Positions 24,493 through 33,035 of a DNA stretch of 45,327 nucleotides are shown here, piece by piece. The notes under the pieces are model-generated. The model searched no databases and was not told where the DNA came from. It worked only from the letters and a program-made list of their open reading frames with translations. Origin of the DNA: Firmicutes bacterium HGW-Firmicutes-3 (GTDB taxonomy: Bacteria > Bacillota > Clostridia > Lachnospirales > Vallitaleaceae); the NCBI GenBank assembly GCA_002841435.1, contig PGZS01000015.1, forward strand, positions 1-45,327. Reading direction: 5' to 3'. Position 1 is the stretch's first letter; each line of letters opens with the position of its first letter. The position numbers and the translations under genes are program-made.

Positions 24493-24933
24493 ATGATACA
24501 AGGCTTTGAACTTACTGAGGACTACATACAATTTTTTGAAGAATTACCAAGTTGGGAGGAAGCGGTGATTAAGTCAGCAGAACCCTTACTACTTGGTGGG
24601 CAGATTAAGCAATCCTACATTGATGGTATGATTGAATCGGTGAAAGAGCATGGTCCATACATTGTTATAGCACCTAATATTGCAATACCTCACGCCAGAC
24701 CGGAAACAGGTTCATTAAAAGTAGGCTACAGCGTTATGGTACTTGGCAAGCCGGTTTCATTCACTGAAGATGGTGCCAATGATGCCGCTCTATTTATTGC
24801 ATTATCATGTGTGGATTCTGAACGTCATTTGGAAATGCTACAAGAAATTGTTACTGTTTTATCGGATCAGGATAAGCAGGATGCCCTGTTTACATCAACA
24901 ACCAAAAAACAGATTTTAGACATTTTTAACTAG
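24493..24933 (+). CDS. PTS system IIA component (mannitol/fructose/ascorbate type)
   Basis: A 146-residue cytoplasmic phosphocarrier that passes phosphate from HPr to IIB. The phosphorylated histidine is H67 in APNIAIPHARPE, the signature of the PTS_EIIA_2 family to which UlaC belongs. AAGGAGG stands eight bases before the ATG. It is a single-domain protein, so the EII complex of this locus is built from three separate polypeptides, IIC, IIA and IIB. Copy D of the recurrent motif follows the gene. Confidence 0.93.
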   Translation: MIQGFELTEDYIQFFEELPSWEEAVIKSAEPLLLGGQIKQSYIDGMIESVKEHGPYIVIAPNIAIPHARPETGSLKVGYSVMVLGKPVSFTEDGANDAALFIALSCVDSERHLEMLQEIVTVLSDQDKQDALFTSTTKKQILDIFN

Positions 24934-24953
24934 AAATGGTTTTATAGAAACTT

Positions 24954-24972
24954 AGTTTTGACACATTAATTG
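24954..24972 (+). promoter_or_regulatory. Recurrent 19-nt motif, copy D
   Basis: AGTTTTGACACATTAATTG between the IIA gene and the lactonase-like gene, 27 bases before its ATG. Confidence 0.58.
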
Positions 24973-24999
24973 TATTTAACATCAAGAAAGGAAATAATT

Positions 25000-26064
25000 A
25001 TGAGCAAAATAAACGAGATTACAAGAGACAGTTGGATACTTAGTACGTTTCCTGAATGGGGACAATGGCTAAATGAGGAAATAGAAAGTACGGTTGTAAA
25101 ACCCGGTACATTTGCTATGTGGTGGTTAGGATGTACCGGTATATGGTTGAAATCCGAGAACCAAACCAATTTATGTGTGGATCTTTGGGTGAAAACCGGT
25201 AAAAAATCCCACGGAAATGGATTGATGACGGATCAACATCAACATCAGAGAATGATTGGATGTAAAGCTCTTCAACCGAATCTTAGAAATGTACCGGTTG
25301 TCATTGATCCTTTTATGATTAAGGAAATCGATGCTGTGTTATCGACCCATGATCATGGTGACCATATAGATGAGAATGTGGCCGCAGCAGTATGTCAGAA
25401 CACAGATACCTCAGTCAAATTCATCGGTCCAAAAGCATGTACAGATATTTGGCGAGGTTGGGGTGTTGAAGAAGAAAGACTGGTAACATTGAGGCCGGGT
25501 GATACCTATAAAGTCGGTGATATTGAAATTGTTGCCCTGGATTCTTTTGATAGAACTGAGTTGGTTACAGCCAAAAAAGGAGAAACACTAAAAGGAAAAA
25601 TGCCTCAAGAAATGGATGACTTGGCATTAAACTACTTGTTTATAACGCCTGGTGGCAATTTATACCACAGTGGTGACTCTCATTATTCTAATTACTTTGC
25701 TAAACATGGCAATGACTATCACGTGGATGTGGCACTAGGATCCTTTGGTGAGAACCCACGAGGTATGACAGACAAAATGACAGCAGAATGTATATTACGC
25801 ATGGCAGAATGTCTTAACACAAAAGTGGTAATTCCAATTCATCATGACATATGGACGAACTTCATGGCAGACCCAAAAGAAATTACAACACTTTGGAACA
25901 TGAAAAAAGATCGCTTGAAGTACCAGTTTAAGCCATTCATTTGGCAGGTAGGTGGCAAATTCACATGGCCGGAAGATAAGGATGCTATGGAATATATGTA
26001 TGACCGAGGTTTTCATGACGCCTTTGCTATGGAGCCGGATCTACCATTTAAGTCCTTGTTGTAA
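25000..26064 (+). CDS. UlaG-like metallo-beta-lactamase-fold lactonase
   Basis: A 354-residue enzyme, the same length as E. coli UlaG, which opens the lactone ring of L-ascorbate 6-phosphate. The metal-binding motif H117-x-H119-x-D121-H122 lies in [10 protein letters not shown]. Further ligands are in [10 protein letters not shown] and in the C-terminal [11 protein letters not shown]. Tight similarity along the whole length to the UlaG family is suggested by [11 protein letters not shown] near residue 41. AAAGGAAAT precedes ATG 25000; a TTG at 24970 lacks a site and would include the recurrent motif. It should hydrolyse a phosphorylated lactone produced by the transporter. Confidence 0.92.
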   Translation: MSKINEITRDSWILSTFPEWGQWLNEEIESTVVKPGTFAMWWLGCTGIWLKSENQTNLCVDLWVKTGKKSHGNGLMTDQHQHQRMIGCKALQPNLRNVPVVIDPFMIKEIDAVLSTHDHGDHIDENVAAAVCQNTDTSVKFIGPKACTDIWRGWGVEEERLVTLRPGDTYKVGDIEIVALDSFDRTELVTAKKGETLKGKMPQEMDDLALNYLFITPGGNLYHSGDSHYSNYFAKHGNDYHVDVALGSFGENPRGMTDKMTAECILRMAECLNTKVVIPIHHDIWTNFMADPKEITTLWNMKKDRLKYQFKPFIWQVGGKFTWPEDKDAMEYMYDRGFHDAFAMEPDLPFKSLL

Positions 26065-26073
26065 GTTTCAGGT

Positions 26074-26107
26074 GTTTTGATGTTATACTCATGTATAACA
26101 TCAAAAC
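26074..26107. repeat. Perfect 14-bp inverted repeat between the lactonase and IIB genes
   Basis: GTTTTGATGTTATA and its exact reverse complement are separated by CTCATG. There is no T run, so it is unlikely to be a plain terminator. It may be an RNA processing or stability element, or an operator sharing GTTTTGA with the recurrent motif. Confidence 0.7.
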
Positions 26108-26154
26108 AAAAATATTTTTCATACATGGTTTAATAAAAATTAGGAGGAATGAAG

Positions 26155-26436
26155 ATGTTGAAGGTATTGGCAGCATGTGGTAATGGAATGGGTTCAAGTT
26201 TGATTATAAAAATGAAGATTGAGAAAGTCCTGAAGGATATGGGTTTGGATTGTGAGGTACATCACGCAAGTGTAGGACAGGCAAAATCGGATGCAAGAAA
26301 TTTTGATTTGGTTTTAGTATCTCATATGCTTGTAAAGGAATTTTCCAATTCCGGAAAAGCAAAAATCATTGGTCTCATTAATCTTTTATCAGAACAAGAA
26401 ATCAGAGATAAAGTGGAAGCGGCGTTAAAATCATAA
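26155..26436 (+). CDS. PTS system IIB component (UlaB-like)
   Basis: A 93-residue phosphocarrier whose cysteine C8 in AACGNGMGSS accepts phosphate from IIA and passes it to the sugar in IIC. The P-loop-like CGNGMGSS and the small Rossmann fold are typical of the lactose/ascorbate IIB group. ATG 26155 is chosen because AGGAGG (26142-26147) is seven bases before it. ATG 26149 is only one base from that site. It is separated from IIC and IIA by the lactonase gene, an unusual order compared with E. coli ulaABC. Confidence 0.93.
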   Translation: MLKVLAACGNGMGSSLIIKMKIEKVLKDMGLDCEVHHASVGQAKSDARNFDLVLVSHMLVKEFSNSGKAKIIGLINLLSEQEIRDKVEAALKS

Positions 26437-26454
26437 GCACATACGGAGAGAGAC

Positions 26455-27324
26455 ATGTATACAATTAAGGAACGACCCATCGGTATTTATGAAAAAGCCA
26501 TACCTAATCGATTTGATTGGGCTACGAAGATTAAGATTGCAAAGGTAGCGGGTTATGATTTTATAGAAATGTCCATTGATGAAACCGCTGAACGATTGAA
26601 CCGTCTGCAATGGAGCAAAGAGAAAAGAAAGTATATCAAGGACTTACTATGGAACGAATCATTTTATATCAATTCTATCTGCCTTAGTGGTCATAGAAAG
26701 TATCCCTTTGGTAGCAAAGATCCAATTGTACGAAGAAAAGCTCGAGATATTATGAAGCAAGCTATTGGTCTAGCAAAAGATCTGGGTGTTTCGAATATAC
26801 AGTTGGCAGGATATGATGTCTACTATGAGCCATCGGATGATACAACCAAAGCATTATTTTTAGAGGGGCTAAGAGAAGCAACTCAAATGGCTTCAAGTGC
26901 CAATGTCATGTTATCTTTAGAGATTATGGATACACCTTTTATGGGGACCATAACCAGATGTATGCCATATATTGAAGAGGTGAATTCGCCCTGGTTAAAA
27001 ATCTATCCTGACATTGGTAACTTGAGTCAATGGACCAAGAATCCTGAAGAAGAATTGGCGCTTGGTATCCATCACACAGTTGGCATTCATTTAAAGGACA
27101 CATTACCGGGGAAATTCAAATGTGTACCTTTTGGTGAAGGCACGGTTGACTTTGAAGCTTTTTTTAAAAAGATAAAAGCCCTTAAGTTCAAAGGTCCCTT
27201 CTTAGTTGAGATGTGGGCAAACAACGATATGGAAGAGGATTTCGATACTTGTGTATCCAATATCAAAGCGGCAAGATTGTGGCTGACTGAGAAAGCAGGT
27301 GAAGGGTTTTATGCAAGCCGTTAA
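26455..27324 (+). CDS. L-xylulose/L-ribulose 5-phosphate 3-epimerase (UlaE-like)
   Basis: A 289-residue TIM-barrel sugar-phosphate epimerase. UlaE converts L-xylulose 5-phosphate to L-ribulose 5-phosphate. The metal and catalytic residues appear as E156 (LSLEIMD), D186 (IYPDIGN), H212 (GIHLKD) and the C-terminal [17 protein letters not shown] is also typical. GGAGAG stands before the ATG. The gene overlaps the next gene by 14 bases, so the two epimerases are made together. Together with the 4-epimerase it feeds D-xylulose 5-phosphate to the pentose phosphate pathway. Confidence 0.9.
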   Translation: MYTIKERPIGIYEKAIPNRFDWATKIKIAKVAGYDFIEMSIDETAERLNRLQWSKEKRKYIKDLLWNESFYINSICLSGHRKYPFGSKDPIVRRKARDIMKQAIGLAKDLGVSNIQLAGYDVYYEPSDDTTKALFLEGLREATQMASSANVMLSLEIMDTPFMGTITRCMPYIEEVNSPWLKIYPDIGNLSQWTKNPEEELALGIHHTVGIHLKDTLPGKFKCVPFGEGTVDFEAFFKKIKALKFKGPFLVEMWANNDMEEDFDTCVSNIKAARLWLTEKAGEGFYASR

Positions 27325-28021
27325 TCAAAAAATATTAGAATTAAAGGAAGAAGTGTACAAAGCCAACATTGAGCTTGTAAAACAAGGATTGGTCATTTAT
27401 ACTTGGGGTAATGTGAGTGCGATTGATCGAGAAACGAATCTGATTGTCATCAAACCAAGTGGTGTGGATTATGATACCATGAAGCCTGAGGATATGGTGG
27501 TGTTGGATCTTGAAGGCAATATTGTTGAAGGTAACTATAAGCCATCCTCCGACACACCTACCCATTTAGCTCTATACAAAGCTTATGATACCATAGGTAG
27601 TGTGGTCCATACCCACTCTGAATGGGCTACGTCGTGGGCTCAAGCCGGCATAGACATACCTTGCTATGGTACAACCCATGCGGATTATTTTTTTGGAAAA
27701 ATACTATGTACCAGAGCGTTGACTAAAGAAGAAATTGAAGTGGATTATGAGCTTAACACAGGTCAGGTTATGATTGAGACTATGACCAAAAATAGCAAAT
27801 CCCCAGATGAACTACCAGGAATGATTATCTCGAATCATGGGCCTTTTGGATGGGGAAAAGACGCTGTAGAAGCAGTACACAACATGAAAGTCATGGAAGA
27901 AATCGCAAAAATGGCTTACTATACGGAACAGATCAATAGACGTATAGAGCCTATTAGCCAGGTATTATTAGATAAACATTATTTAAGAAAACATGGAAAG
28001 AATGCCTATTATGGACAGTAA
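27311..28021 (+). CDS. L-ribulose-5-phosphate 4-epimerase (AraD/UlaF family)
   Basis: A 236-residue class II aldolase-fold enzyme converting L-ribulose 5-phosphate to D-xylulose 5-phosphate. The zinc histidines H100 and H102 in VVHTHSEWA and H176 in [10 protein letters not shown] are visible, with D81 in SSDTPTH. The [10 protein letters not shown] and THADYFFG blocks are as in AraD. ATG 27311 follows GAAGGG; a GTG at 27299 is less likely. It overlaps the 3-epimerase end by 14 bases. UlaF, AraD and SgbE cannot be told apart by sequence alone, but this context points to the UlaF role. Confidence 0.92.
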   Translation: MQAVNQKILELKEEVYKANIELVKQGLVIYTWGNVSAIDRETNLIVIKPSGVDYDTMKPEDMVVLDLEGNIVEGNYKPSSDTPTHLALYKAYDTIGSVVHTHSEWATSWAQAGIDIPCYGTTHADYFFGKILCTRALTKEEIEVDYELNTGQVMIETMTKNSKSPDELPGMIISNHGPFGWGKDAVEAVHNMKVMEEIAKMAYYTEQINRRIEPISQVLLDKHYLRKHGKNAYYGQ

Positions 28022-28038
28022 ACTGTGAGGTGAAAAAG

Positions 28039-28995
28039 ATGTTGGATAAAGAGGAATATCAGCTGATTATTGATGCGTCGGTGCTGTATTATCTAGAAGG
28101 CAAAACACAAAGCGAAGTTGCTAAGACTTTATATTTGTCAAGGCCTAAAGTATCAAGACTTCTAAAAAAAGCCAGAGAACTTCAGATTGTTGATATTACG
28201 ATTAATTATCAAAATGATGAGTTTGAGAAATTGCAAAGTGAGATCAGAAGAACTTTTGATTTGCCTCATGTGGTCATCTCAAAGACATTATCGGATAAAA
28301 ATGATACGTTGACTGAAGTTGGTAAAGCAGCTGCAAAAGAGTTGCTTATGTTGCTTCATGAAGATATGACACTTGGCATATCTTGGGGTAAACATGTGAG
28401 AACAACAGCTAAGTATTTAAAGAAAACGGCTTATGACAACATGCGTATCGTTGAATTATTTGGTGCGATTAGTTATGACATGGACCAAACAGATATGCTC
28501 AGTATCGGTAGGAGTATATCCAGTAAGTTAGGCGGAAAGCTATACCCTTTACCATCTCCCATCTATATTAATGATCCTATAGCAAGAAAAGCGATTGTTG
28601 AGACACCACTCATAAAAGGAACACTGAACATGATAGAAAATTGTGATCTGATTCTAACCGGAATTGGTTCCATATATAGCAATACCTTACAGACTTTATG
28701 GGACAACTATGTGGACAATGAAATGAAAAGCCAAATCGTAAAAAATGGTGGCATTGGTTTTGTGTTGGCGCACTTTTTTGACCAAAACGGTAACTTTTTA
28801 GACATGGAAGTGAATGATAACGTCATAGGCATTAAGACGGAAAGCATCAAAAATAAAAAGATCATTGCGGTTGCTTCAGGTGAGAAAAAAGCCAAAGCGA
28901 TTCTAGGTGCATTAAGAGGTGGGCTCATCGACACTTTAGTATCAGATGAAGCAACACTAAACTATGTGTTACAGCTCAATGAAAAGTTAAAGTAG
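28039..28995 (+). CDS. SorC/DeoR-type sugar-binding transcriptional regulator
   Basis: A 318-residue regulator. The N-terminal helix-turn-helix (about 20-45) reads LEGKTQSEVAKTLYLSRPKVSRLLKKA. A large sugar-phosphate-binding domain of the SorC type follows, with GISWGKHVRTTAKYL (about 115-130), GAISYD and the GIGSIYSNTLQ effector loop. Such proteins sense a phosphorylated pathway intermediate and act as activator or repressor. ATG 28039 lies five bases after GAGGTGA. It sits inside the locus after the epimerases, so it is the natural local regulator, perhaps acting at the repeats before the IIC gene. Its ligand is unknown. Confidence 0.92.
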   Translation: MLDKEEYQLIIDASVLYYLEGKTQSEVAKTLYLSRPKVSRLLKKARELQIVDITINYQNDEFEKLQSEIRRTFDLPHVVISKTLSDKNDTLTEVGKAAAKELLMLLHEDMTLGISWGKHVRTTAKYLKKTAYDNMRIVELFGAISYDMDQTDMLSIGRSISSKLGGKLYPLPSPIYINDPIARKAIVETPLIKGTLNMIENCDLILTGIGSIYSNTLQTLWDNYVDNEMKSQIVKNGGIGFVLAHFFDQNGNFLDMEVNDNVIGIKTESIKNKKIIAVASGEKKAKAILGALRGGLIDTLVSDEATLNYVLQLNEKLK

Positions 28996-29007
28996 GAGGC
29001 TAAGGGT

Positions 29008-30720
29008 ATGATTCAAGGAATTGGTGCAAGCGACGGTATTGCGATTGGAAAAGTATATAAATACGAACCTGTAGAGGTCGTGATTACCAGAGAGATGTGT
29101 CAAGATGTCAAGGCTGAACAACAAAAGTTTGACGCTAGCATAAAAGCTGGGATAGAAGCCTTAGAGGTCCTAAAATCAAAGACGGAAAATGAGATGGATG
29201 TTGAGACGGCGGCGATATTTGGCGCCCATATTGAAATTCTAAGAGACCCTGAACTGGCCATAGCTGTATCTGATATGATCGCAACTGAAAAAGTGAAAGC
29301 AGAATATGCCTTAAAGACGGTAAGTGATAACTTTGTAGCTATTTTTGAGGCCATGGAAGATGCTTATATAAGAGAGAGAGCAGCAGATATTAAAGATGTG
29401 ACCAGAAGGGTTTTGATGTTACTAAAAGGTATACAGTCAAAAGGTCTGTCAGAGATTGATGAAGCTATAATTTTAGTGGCAAAAGACCTGACACCTTCGG
29501 ATACAGCACTTCTAAATAGAGAGCTTGTGCTTGGGTTCATTACGGATATCGGAGGAAGAACCAGTCATAGTGCTATTATGGCTAGGACCATGGAAATTCC
29601 GGCAGTTGTAGGAACAGGTGATGGGTTTACTCAGTTAAACAATGGTGATTTGGTCATTCTTGACGGGATTATGGGTAGAATCATGATTCATCCTACGGTA
29701 GATGAAATTGAGAACTATAAGGAAAAAGTCGCGACACTTAATAAGGAAAAATCTTTATGGCAAGACTGTGTTGGTCAAAAAAGTACAACAAAAGATTGTA
29801 AAAACATTGATTTGGCTGCCAATATAGGAAGTCCAAAAGACATTGATGGTGTTATATCCAATGATGGCGATGGTATTGGACTCTATAGAACTGAGTTCCT
29901 TTATATGGGAAGAAAAAATTTCCCAACAGAAGATGAACAGTACGAAAGCTATAAGACAGTGCTTGAAAAAATGGGCGATAAGCCGGTCGTCATTAGAACC
30001 CTTGATATTGGTGGGGATAAGGAACTGTCCTATTTTGATATGCCAAAAGAGCTGAATCCGTTTTTAGGTAATAGAGCCCTTAGACTTTGTCTTCAGAACA
30101 TGGGTATGTTTAAAACCCAGCTTCGGGCATTACTTCGAGCGGCCATTCATGGCAATCTGCTCATCATGTTCCCGATGATTGCAACGATTGAAGAGTTCAG
30201 AAAAGCGAAAGCGGTTCTGCTTGAAGTTGAACAAGAACTTGAGATGGAAAAAATCGCTTATTCCCCCAATTACCAAACAGGTATTATGATTGAAATACCT
30301 GCTGCAGCATTGTTAGCTAATGTATTTGCCAAAGAAGTGGATTTCTTTTCCATAGGCACCAATGATTTGATTCAATATACGTTTGCTGCAGATCGTATGA
30401 ATGAGTATGTATCCTATCTCTATCAACCCTATAATCCTTCATTACTAAAACTTATTCATATGGTTACAGAAGCGGCGCATAAAGAAGGCAAATGGGTGGG
30501 TATGTGTGGAGAAATGGCCGGTGAAATTCAAGCATTGCCATTACTCATTGGTTTGGGTTTAGATGAACTGAGTATGGGTGCACCAAGTATTTTAAGAGCA
30601 AGATACAGTCTTAAAAAGATAGATAGTATAAAAGCAAAGGGATTAGCCGATATGGCCTTACAATCTTGTACTGAAGAAGAAGTTAAGCTATTAATTGATG
30701 CTTTTTGGAATGGAAAATAG
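29008..30720 (+). CDS. ptsI: PTS Enzyme I (phosphoenolpyruvate-protein phosphotransferase)
   Basis: The 570-residue general energising enzyme of the phosphotransferase system autophosphorylates from PEP and then loads HPr. The active histidine is H187 in GGRTSHSAIMAR. The PEP-binding barrel has GIGLYRTEFLYMGR, VIRTLDIGGDK, and the C-terminal GMCGEMAGE with the PEP-pocket cysteine. AGGAGG precedes the ATG. It is placed 12 bases after the SorC gene and before HPr, the reverse of the usual ptsH-ptsI order. Whether it is the cell's only Enzyme I or a dedicated copy cannot be told from this window. Confidence 0.96.
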   Translation: MIQGIGASDGIAIGKVYKYEPVEVVITREMCQDVKAEQQKFDASIKAGIEALEVLKSKTENEMDVETAAIFGAHIEILRDPELAIAVSDMIATEKVKAEYALKTVSDNFVAIFEAMEDAYIRERAADIKDVTRRVLMLLKGIQSKGLSEIDEAIILVAKDLTPSDTALLNRELVLGFITDIGGRTSHSAIMARTMEIPAVVGTGDGFTQLNNGDLVILDGIMGRIMIHPTVDEIENYKEKVATLNKEKSLWQDCVGQKSTTKDCKNIDLAANIGSPKDIDGVISNDGDGIGLYRTEFLYMGRKNFPTEDEQYESYKTVLEKMGDKPVVIRTLDIGGDKELSYFDMPKELNPFLGNRALRLCLQNMGMFKTQLRALLRAAIHGNLLIMFPMIATIEEFRKAKAVLLEVEQELEMEKIAYSPNYQTGIMIEIPAAALLANVFAKEVDFFSIGTNDLIQYTFAADRMNEYVSYLYQPYNPSLLKLIHMVTEAAHKEGKWVGMCGEMAGEIQALPLLIGLGLDELSMGAPSILRARYSLKKIDSIKAKGLADMALQSCTEEEVKLLIDAFWNGK

Positions 30721-30749
30721 AAAGATAAAAGAATAGGAGATTCATCATT

Positions 30750-31010
30750 ATGAAGTCAAAAATTGTAGAAGTAAAAAATGCAACAGGATTGCATGCAAGA
30801 CCTGCATCAGGGTTTGCCAGACTTGCAACGGCTCAAAAATGCGAAGTTTTTTTAGAAAAAGATGGTAAAAAAGTCAATGCAAAAAGTATTCTAGGTATAT
30901 TAACATTGGCAATAGGCCAAGGCAGTAAGGTAGCAATTACAACGGATGGCGTTGATGAAGAAGCTTCTTTGAAGCTGTTGGTGGATTTTGTTGGTCAACT
31001 AGAAGACTAA
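30750..31010 (+). CDS. ptsH: Phosphocarrier protein HPr
   Basis: An 86-residue phosphocarrier between Enzyme I and the IIA protein. The phosphorylated H15 is in TGLHARPAS. S46 in AKSILGILTL is the regulatory serine used by HPr kinase in Bacillota for catabolite repression, so this HPr could take part in carbon control through CcpA. It lacks the deviations of Crh-type proteins at position 15. It begins 29 bases after ptsI and ends the locus at a strong terminator. Confidence 0.96.
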   Translation: MKSKIVEVKNATGLHARPASGFARLATAQKCEVFLEKDGKKVNAKSILGILTLAIGQGSKVAITTDGVDEEASLKLLVDFVGQLED

Positions 31011-31022
31011 GTTATACTATAT

Positions 31023-31066
31023 AAAAGCCTCATAAAACAGGAAATTCTTGTTTTATGAGGCTTTTT
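31023..31066 (+). terminator. Intrinsic terminator of the phosphotransferase locus
   Basis: A 17-bp stem, AAAAGCCTCATAAAACA against TGTTTTATGAGGCTTTT with a 9-nt loop, followed by a short T-rich tail. Confidence 0.92.
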
Positions 31067-31067
31067 A

Positions 31068-31097
31068 TTGGTAATATATCCAATAATGATGTAAAAT
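31068..31097 (+). promoter_or_regulatory. Possible promoter of the ClC gene
   Basis: TTGGTA, an 18-base spacer and TAAAAT, about 40 bases before the gene; moderate match only. Confidence 0.4.
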
Positions 31098-31136
31098 CAT
31101 AAGTGATGTAAAGTACACATGGATGGGGTGAACTGC

Positions 31137-32387
31137 ATGAATAGAATAAATCGATTAATAAGAAACAGTGGCATGGCTTTAGCAATAGGATTAATAGTGG
31201 GTATTATGGCTATTTTTTTTAATGCTGCCATAAACGGAGGGGTTGCTTTGACGAGGACTTGGCTTATAGACCAAAATCCGGGTGTCATAGTATTACCCAT
31301 CATGGGTGCTCTAATAAGCATGGGCATTTACATAATCTATCTTAGAGAAGGTCAAATCGGTTTAGGCATTGTGCAGGTACTTGTGGAATTAGAACTCATC
31401 AAAACACAATTGATGCGTCCTTTTAGAGTATTGATGCACGTTGTTGGTGCGACTGTAACCTTAATTTTTGGATTCTCAGCAGGTCGATTTGGTCCCATAG
31501 TGCATTTGGGGGCATCCATTGGTTCAAATATTGCATATTATTTAAAACTGCAGTCTAAAGATGTCAGGCTCCTTATTGGATGCGGTGCTGCCGCAGCTAT
31601 AGCAGCTGTATTTCATATGCCACTGTTTGCGGCGGTATTTGTTCTTGAAGTATTGTATAAAAAGCAGTTTGCAGAATTTTTTGCGCCGATTGTCATGGCA
31701 AGTGTGGTGGCCAATTTTATTGGAACGGCGACGCAAAACGGTCAAAAATTTCCGGTAGAACTTAATGGTATTTCGCTTATTTCTCCGGAATTAATTTGGC
31801 GTTATGTTGTCTTTGGTTTGATTATGGGTCTTATTTCTATACTATATATGTTATCAATACAGCTTTTTACCGGACTTTTTCTTAAAATGAAGCATATCAG
31901 TATACGTCTTTTTGTAGCAGCCATTTTAATTGGTCTAATTGGTTATTTCTTTCCATTGAACTTCGAATTGCATAACAACACGACCTATAGAGCATTGTCT
32001 GGCGAGTTTGGTTTGGGTCTTTTGGTGGCTATTGGCTTGATTAAGATATTTGCTACAGGTATCACTTTAGGATCCGGATATATTGGAGGTAATTTCTATC
32101 CTGGGGTTACTATTGGCGCTTCTTTAGGTGTTGCTTTTGGAAAAATTATTAAACCTTATGGAGTGGATCATTCACTTTTTGGTTTGTTGGGGATTGGCGC
32201 TATGATTGCAGGTTATTTAAATGCACCGATATCAGGTATCATTTTAATTATTGAGTTTTCAGGGCAATATGAAATGCTAATACCGGCGCTTATCGTATGT
32301 GCTCTATCCGTATCGACGACTTTCCATCTCTATGGTAAGGATATATTTACAGATGCTTATACTAAAACCATAAAAAACCTGGTGTAA
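31137..32387 (+). CDS. ClC-family chloride channel/transporter, atypical
   Basis: A 416-residue polytopic ClC protein with about ten or more hydrophobic helices. ClC signatures are recognisable but altered. GSGIP is replaced by GLGIV (75-79). The gating GREGP reads GRFGP (116-120), with phenylalanine in place of the gating glutamate. The second proton glutamate position (E203 in E. coli ClC-ec1) aligns with V172 after FVLE. The GNFYP and APISGIILIIE segments are present. These changes predict a channel-like or differently coupled protein rather than a Cl-/H+ antiporter. ATG 31137 follows GGGGTGA by five bases; ATG 31119 has no site. A hairpin terminator overlaps its stop codon. Confidence 0.85.
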   Translation: MNRINRLIRNSGMALAIGLIVGIMAIFFNAAINGGVALTRTWLIDQNPGVIVLPIMGALISMGIYIIYLREGQIGLGIVQVLVELELIKTQLMRPFRVLMHVVGATVTLIFGFSAGRFGPIVHLGASIGSNIAYYLKLQSKDVRLLIGCGAAAAIAAVFHMPLFAAVFVLEVLYKKQFAEFFAPIVMASVVANFIGTATQNGQKFPVELNGISLISPELIWRYVVFGLIMGLISILYMLSIQLFTGLFLKMKHISIRLFVAAILIGLIGYFFPLNFELHNNTTYRALSGEFGLGLLVAIGLIKIFATGITLGSGYIGGNFYPGVTIGASLGVAFGKIIKPYGVDHSLFGLLGIGAMIAGYLNAPISGIILIIEFSGQYEMLIPALIVCALSVSTTFHLYGKDIFTDAYTKTIKNLV

Positions 32388-32403
32388 AAACACCAGGTTT
32401 TAA
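32374..32403. terminator. Terminator at the ClC stop codon, possibly bidirectional
   Basis: A 12-bp stem AAAACCTGGTGT / ACACCAGGTTTT with loop AAAA includes the TAA stop. It lies between convergent genes and has A/T-rich flanks on both sides. Confidence 0.82.
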
Positions 32404-32425
32404 TACACTAGGAGCGTGTACGGTC

Positions 32426-32830
32426 TCAATCTTTTACAATATCATAATCCCAATCATTAATGCCACCCATATCTAAAACATCTGTATAGCCCATATTCAC
32501 TAAAGCTTTAGATGCGGCCTTACTTCGACTACCGGATCTACAATAGACAAGAATTTTCTGATTCAGATCCGGTAATAAGTCTGGTGCCATCTCTTGGATA
32601 CTTGTATGGGGGATTAGAAGGGCACCGGGTATATAACCCGAATCAAACTCCTCTTGTGTACGAACATCTACAAGATGATAGTCATCTACAGTGTCCATGA
32701 TGGTTTTCGCCTCTTCTGCGGATATGCTCATATAAGAGATATCGTTTTTCACATCGGTAGAATCACCTTCTTGACCGCAACCAGCCAACAAAACTAATAT
32801 TATCAATAAAGCAATTGTGTGTTTTTTCAT
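32426..32830 (-). CDS. Rhodanese-domain lipoprotein
   Basis: A 134-residue exported lipoprotein. The signal MKKHTIALLIILVLLAGC ends in a lipobox with C18. A single rhodanese domain (about 35-133) has the active-site cysteine C97 in VYCRSGSRSK, a six-residue loop typical of sulfurtransferases, so it should transfer sulfane sulfur outside the membrane or handle oxidised sulfur. The ATG at 32830 is chosen because GAGG lies about eight bases before it and a classical signal starts there. An upstream ATG at 32872 would give an extra 14 residues before the signal. It has no obvious partner gene. Confidence 0.9.
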   Translation of the reverse strand: MKKHTIALLIILVLLAGCGQEGDSTDVKNDISYMSISAEEAKTIMDTVDDYHLVDVRTQEEFDSGYIPGALLIPHTSIQEMAPDLLPDLNQKILVYCRSGSRSKAASKALVNMGYTDVLDMGGINDWDYDIVKD

Positions 32831-32953
32831 AGAGCACCTCTTTCTTAATCTGTTAATAAATTGTAGATTCAATATATCAAATTTAAGGTATACTTCTAGT
32901 TATATTATATACTATATAAGAAAAATGTGACAACTTATCATAATCAATCAGAT

Positions 32954-32982
32954 TTGACTAATCTTATGAAAAAAGGTATACT
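32954..32982 (+). promoter_or_regulatory. Promoter of the L25/Ctc gene
   Basis: TTGACT, a 17-base spacer and TATACT, 53 bases before the gene; a good sigma-A match. Confidence 0.75.
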
Positions 32983-33035
32983 AAATTATGAGAAAATTAT
33001 CAGATGACAAAGGCTAATAGCCAAAGGAGATACAT

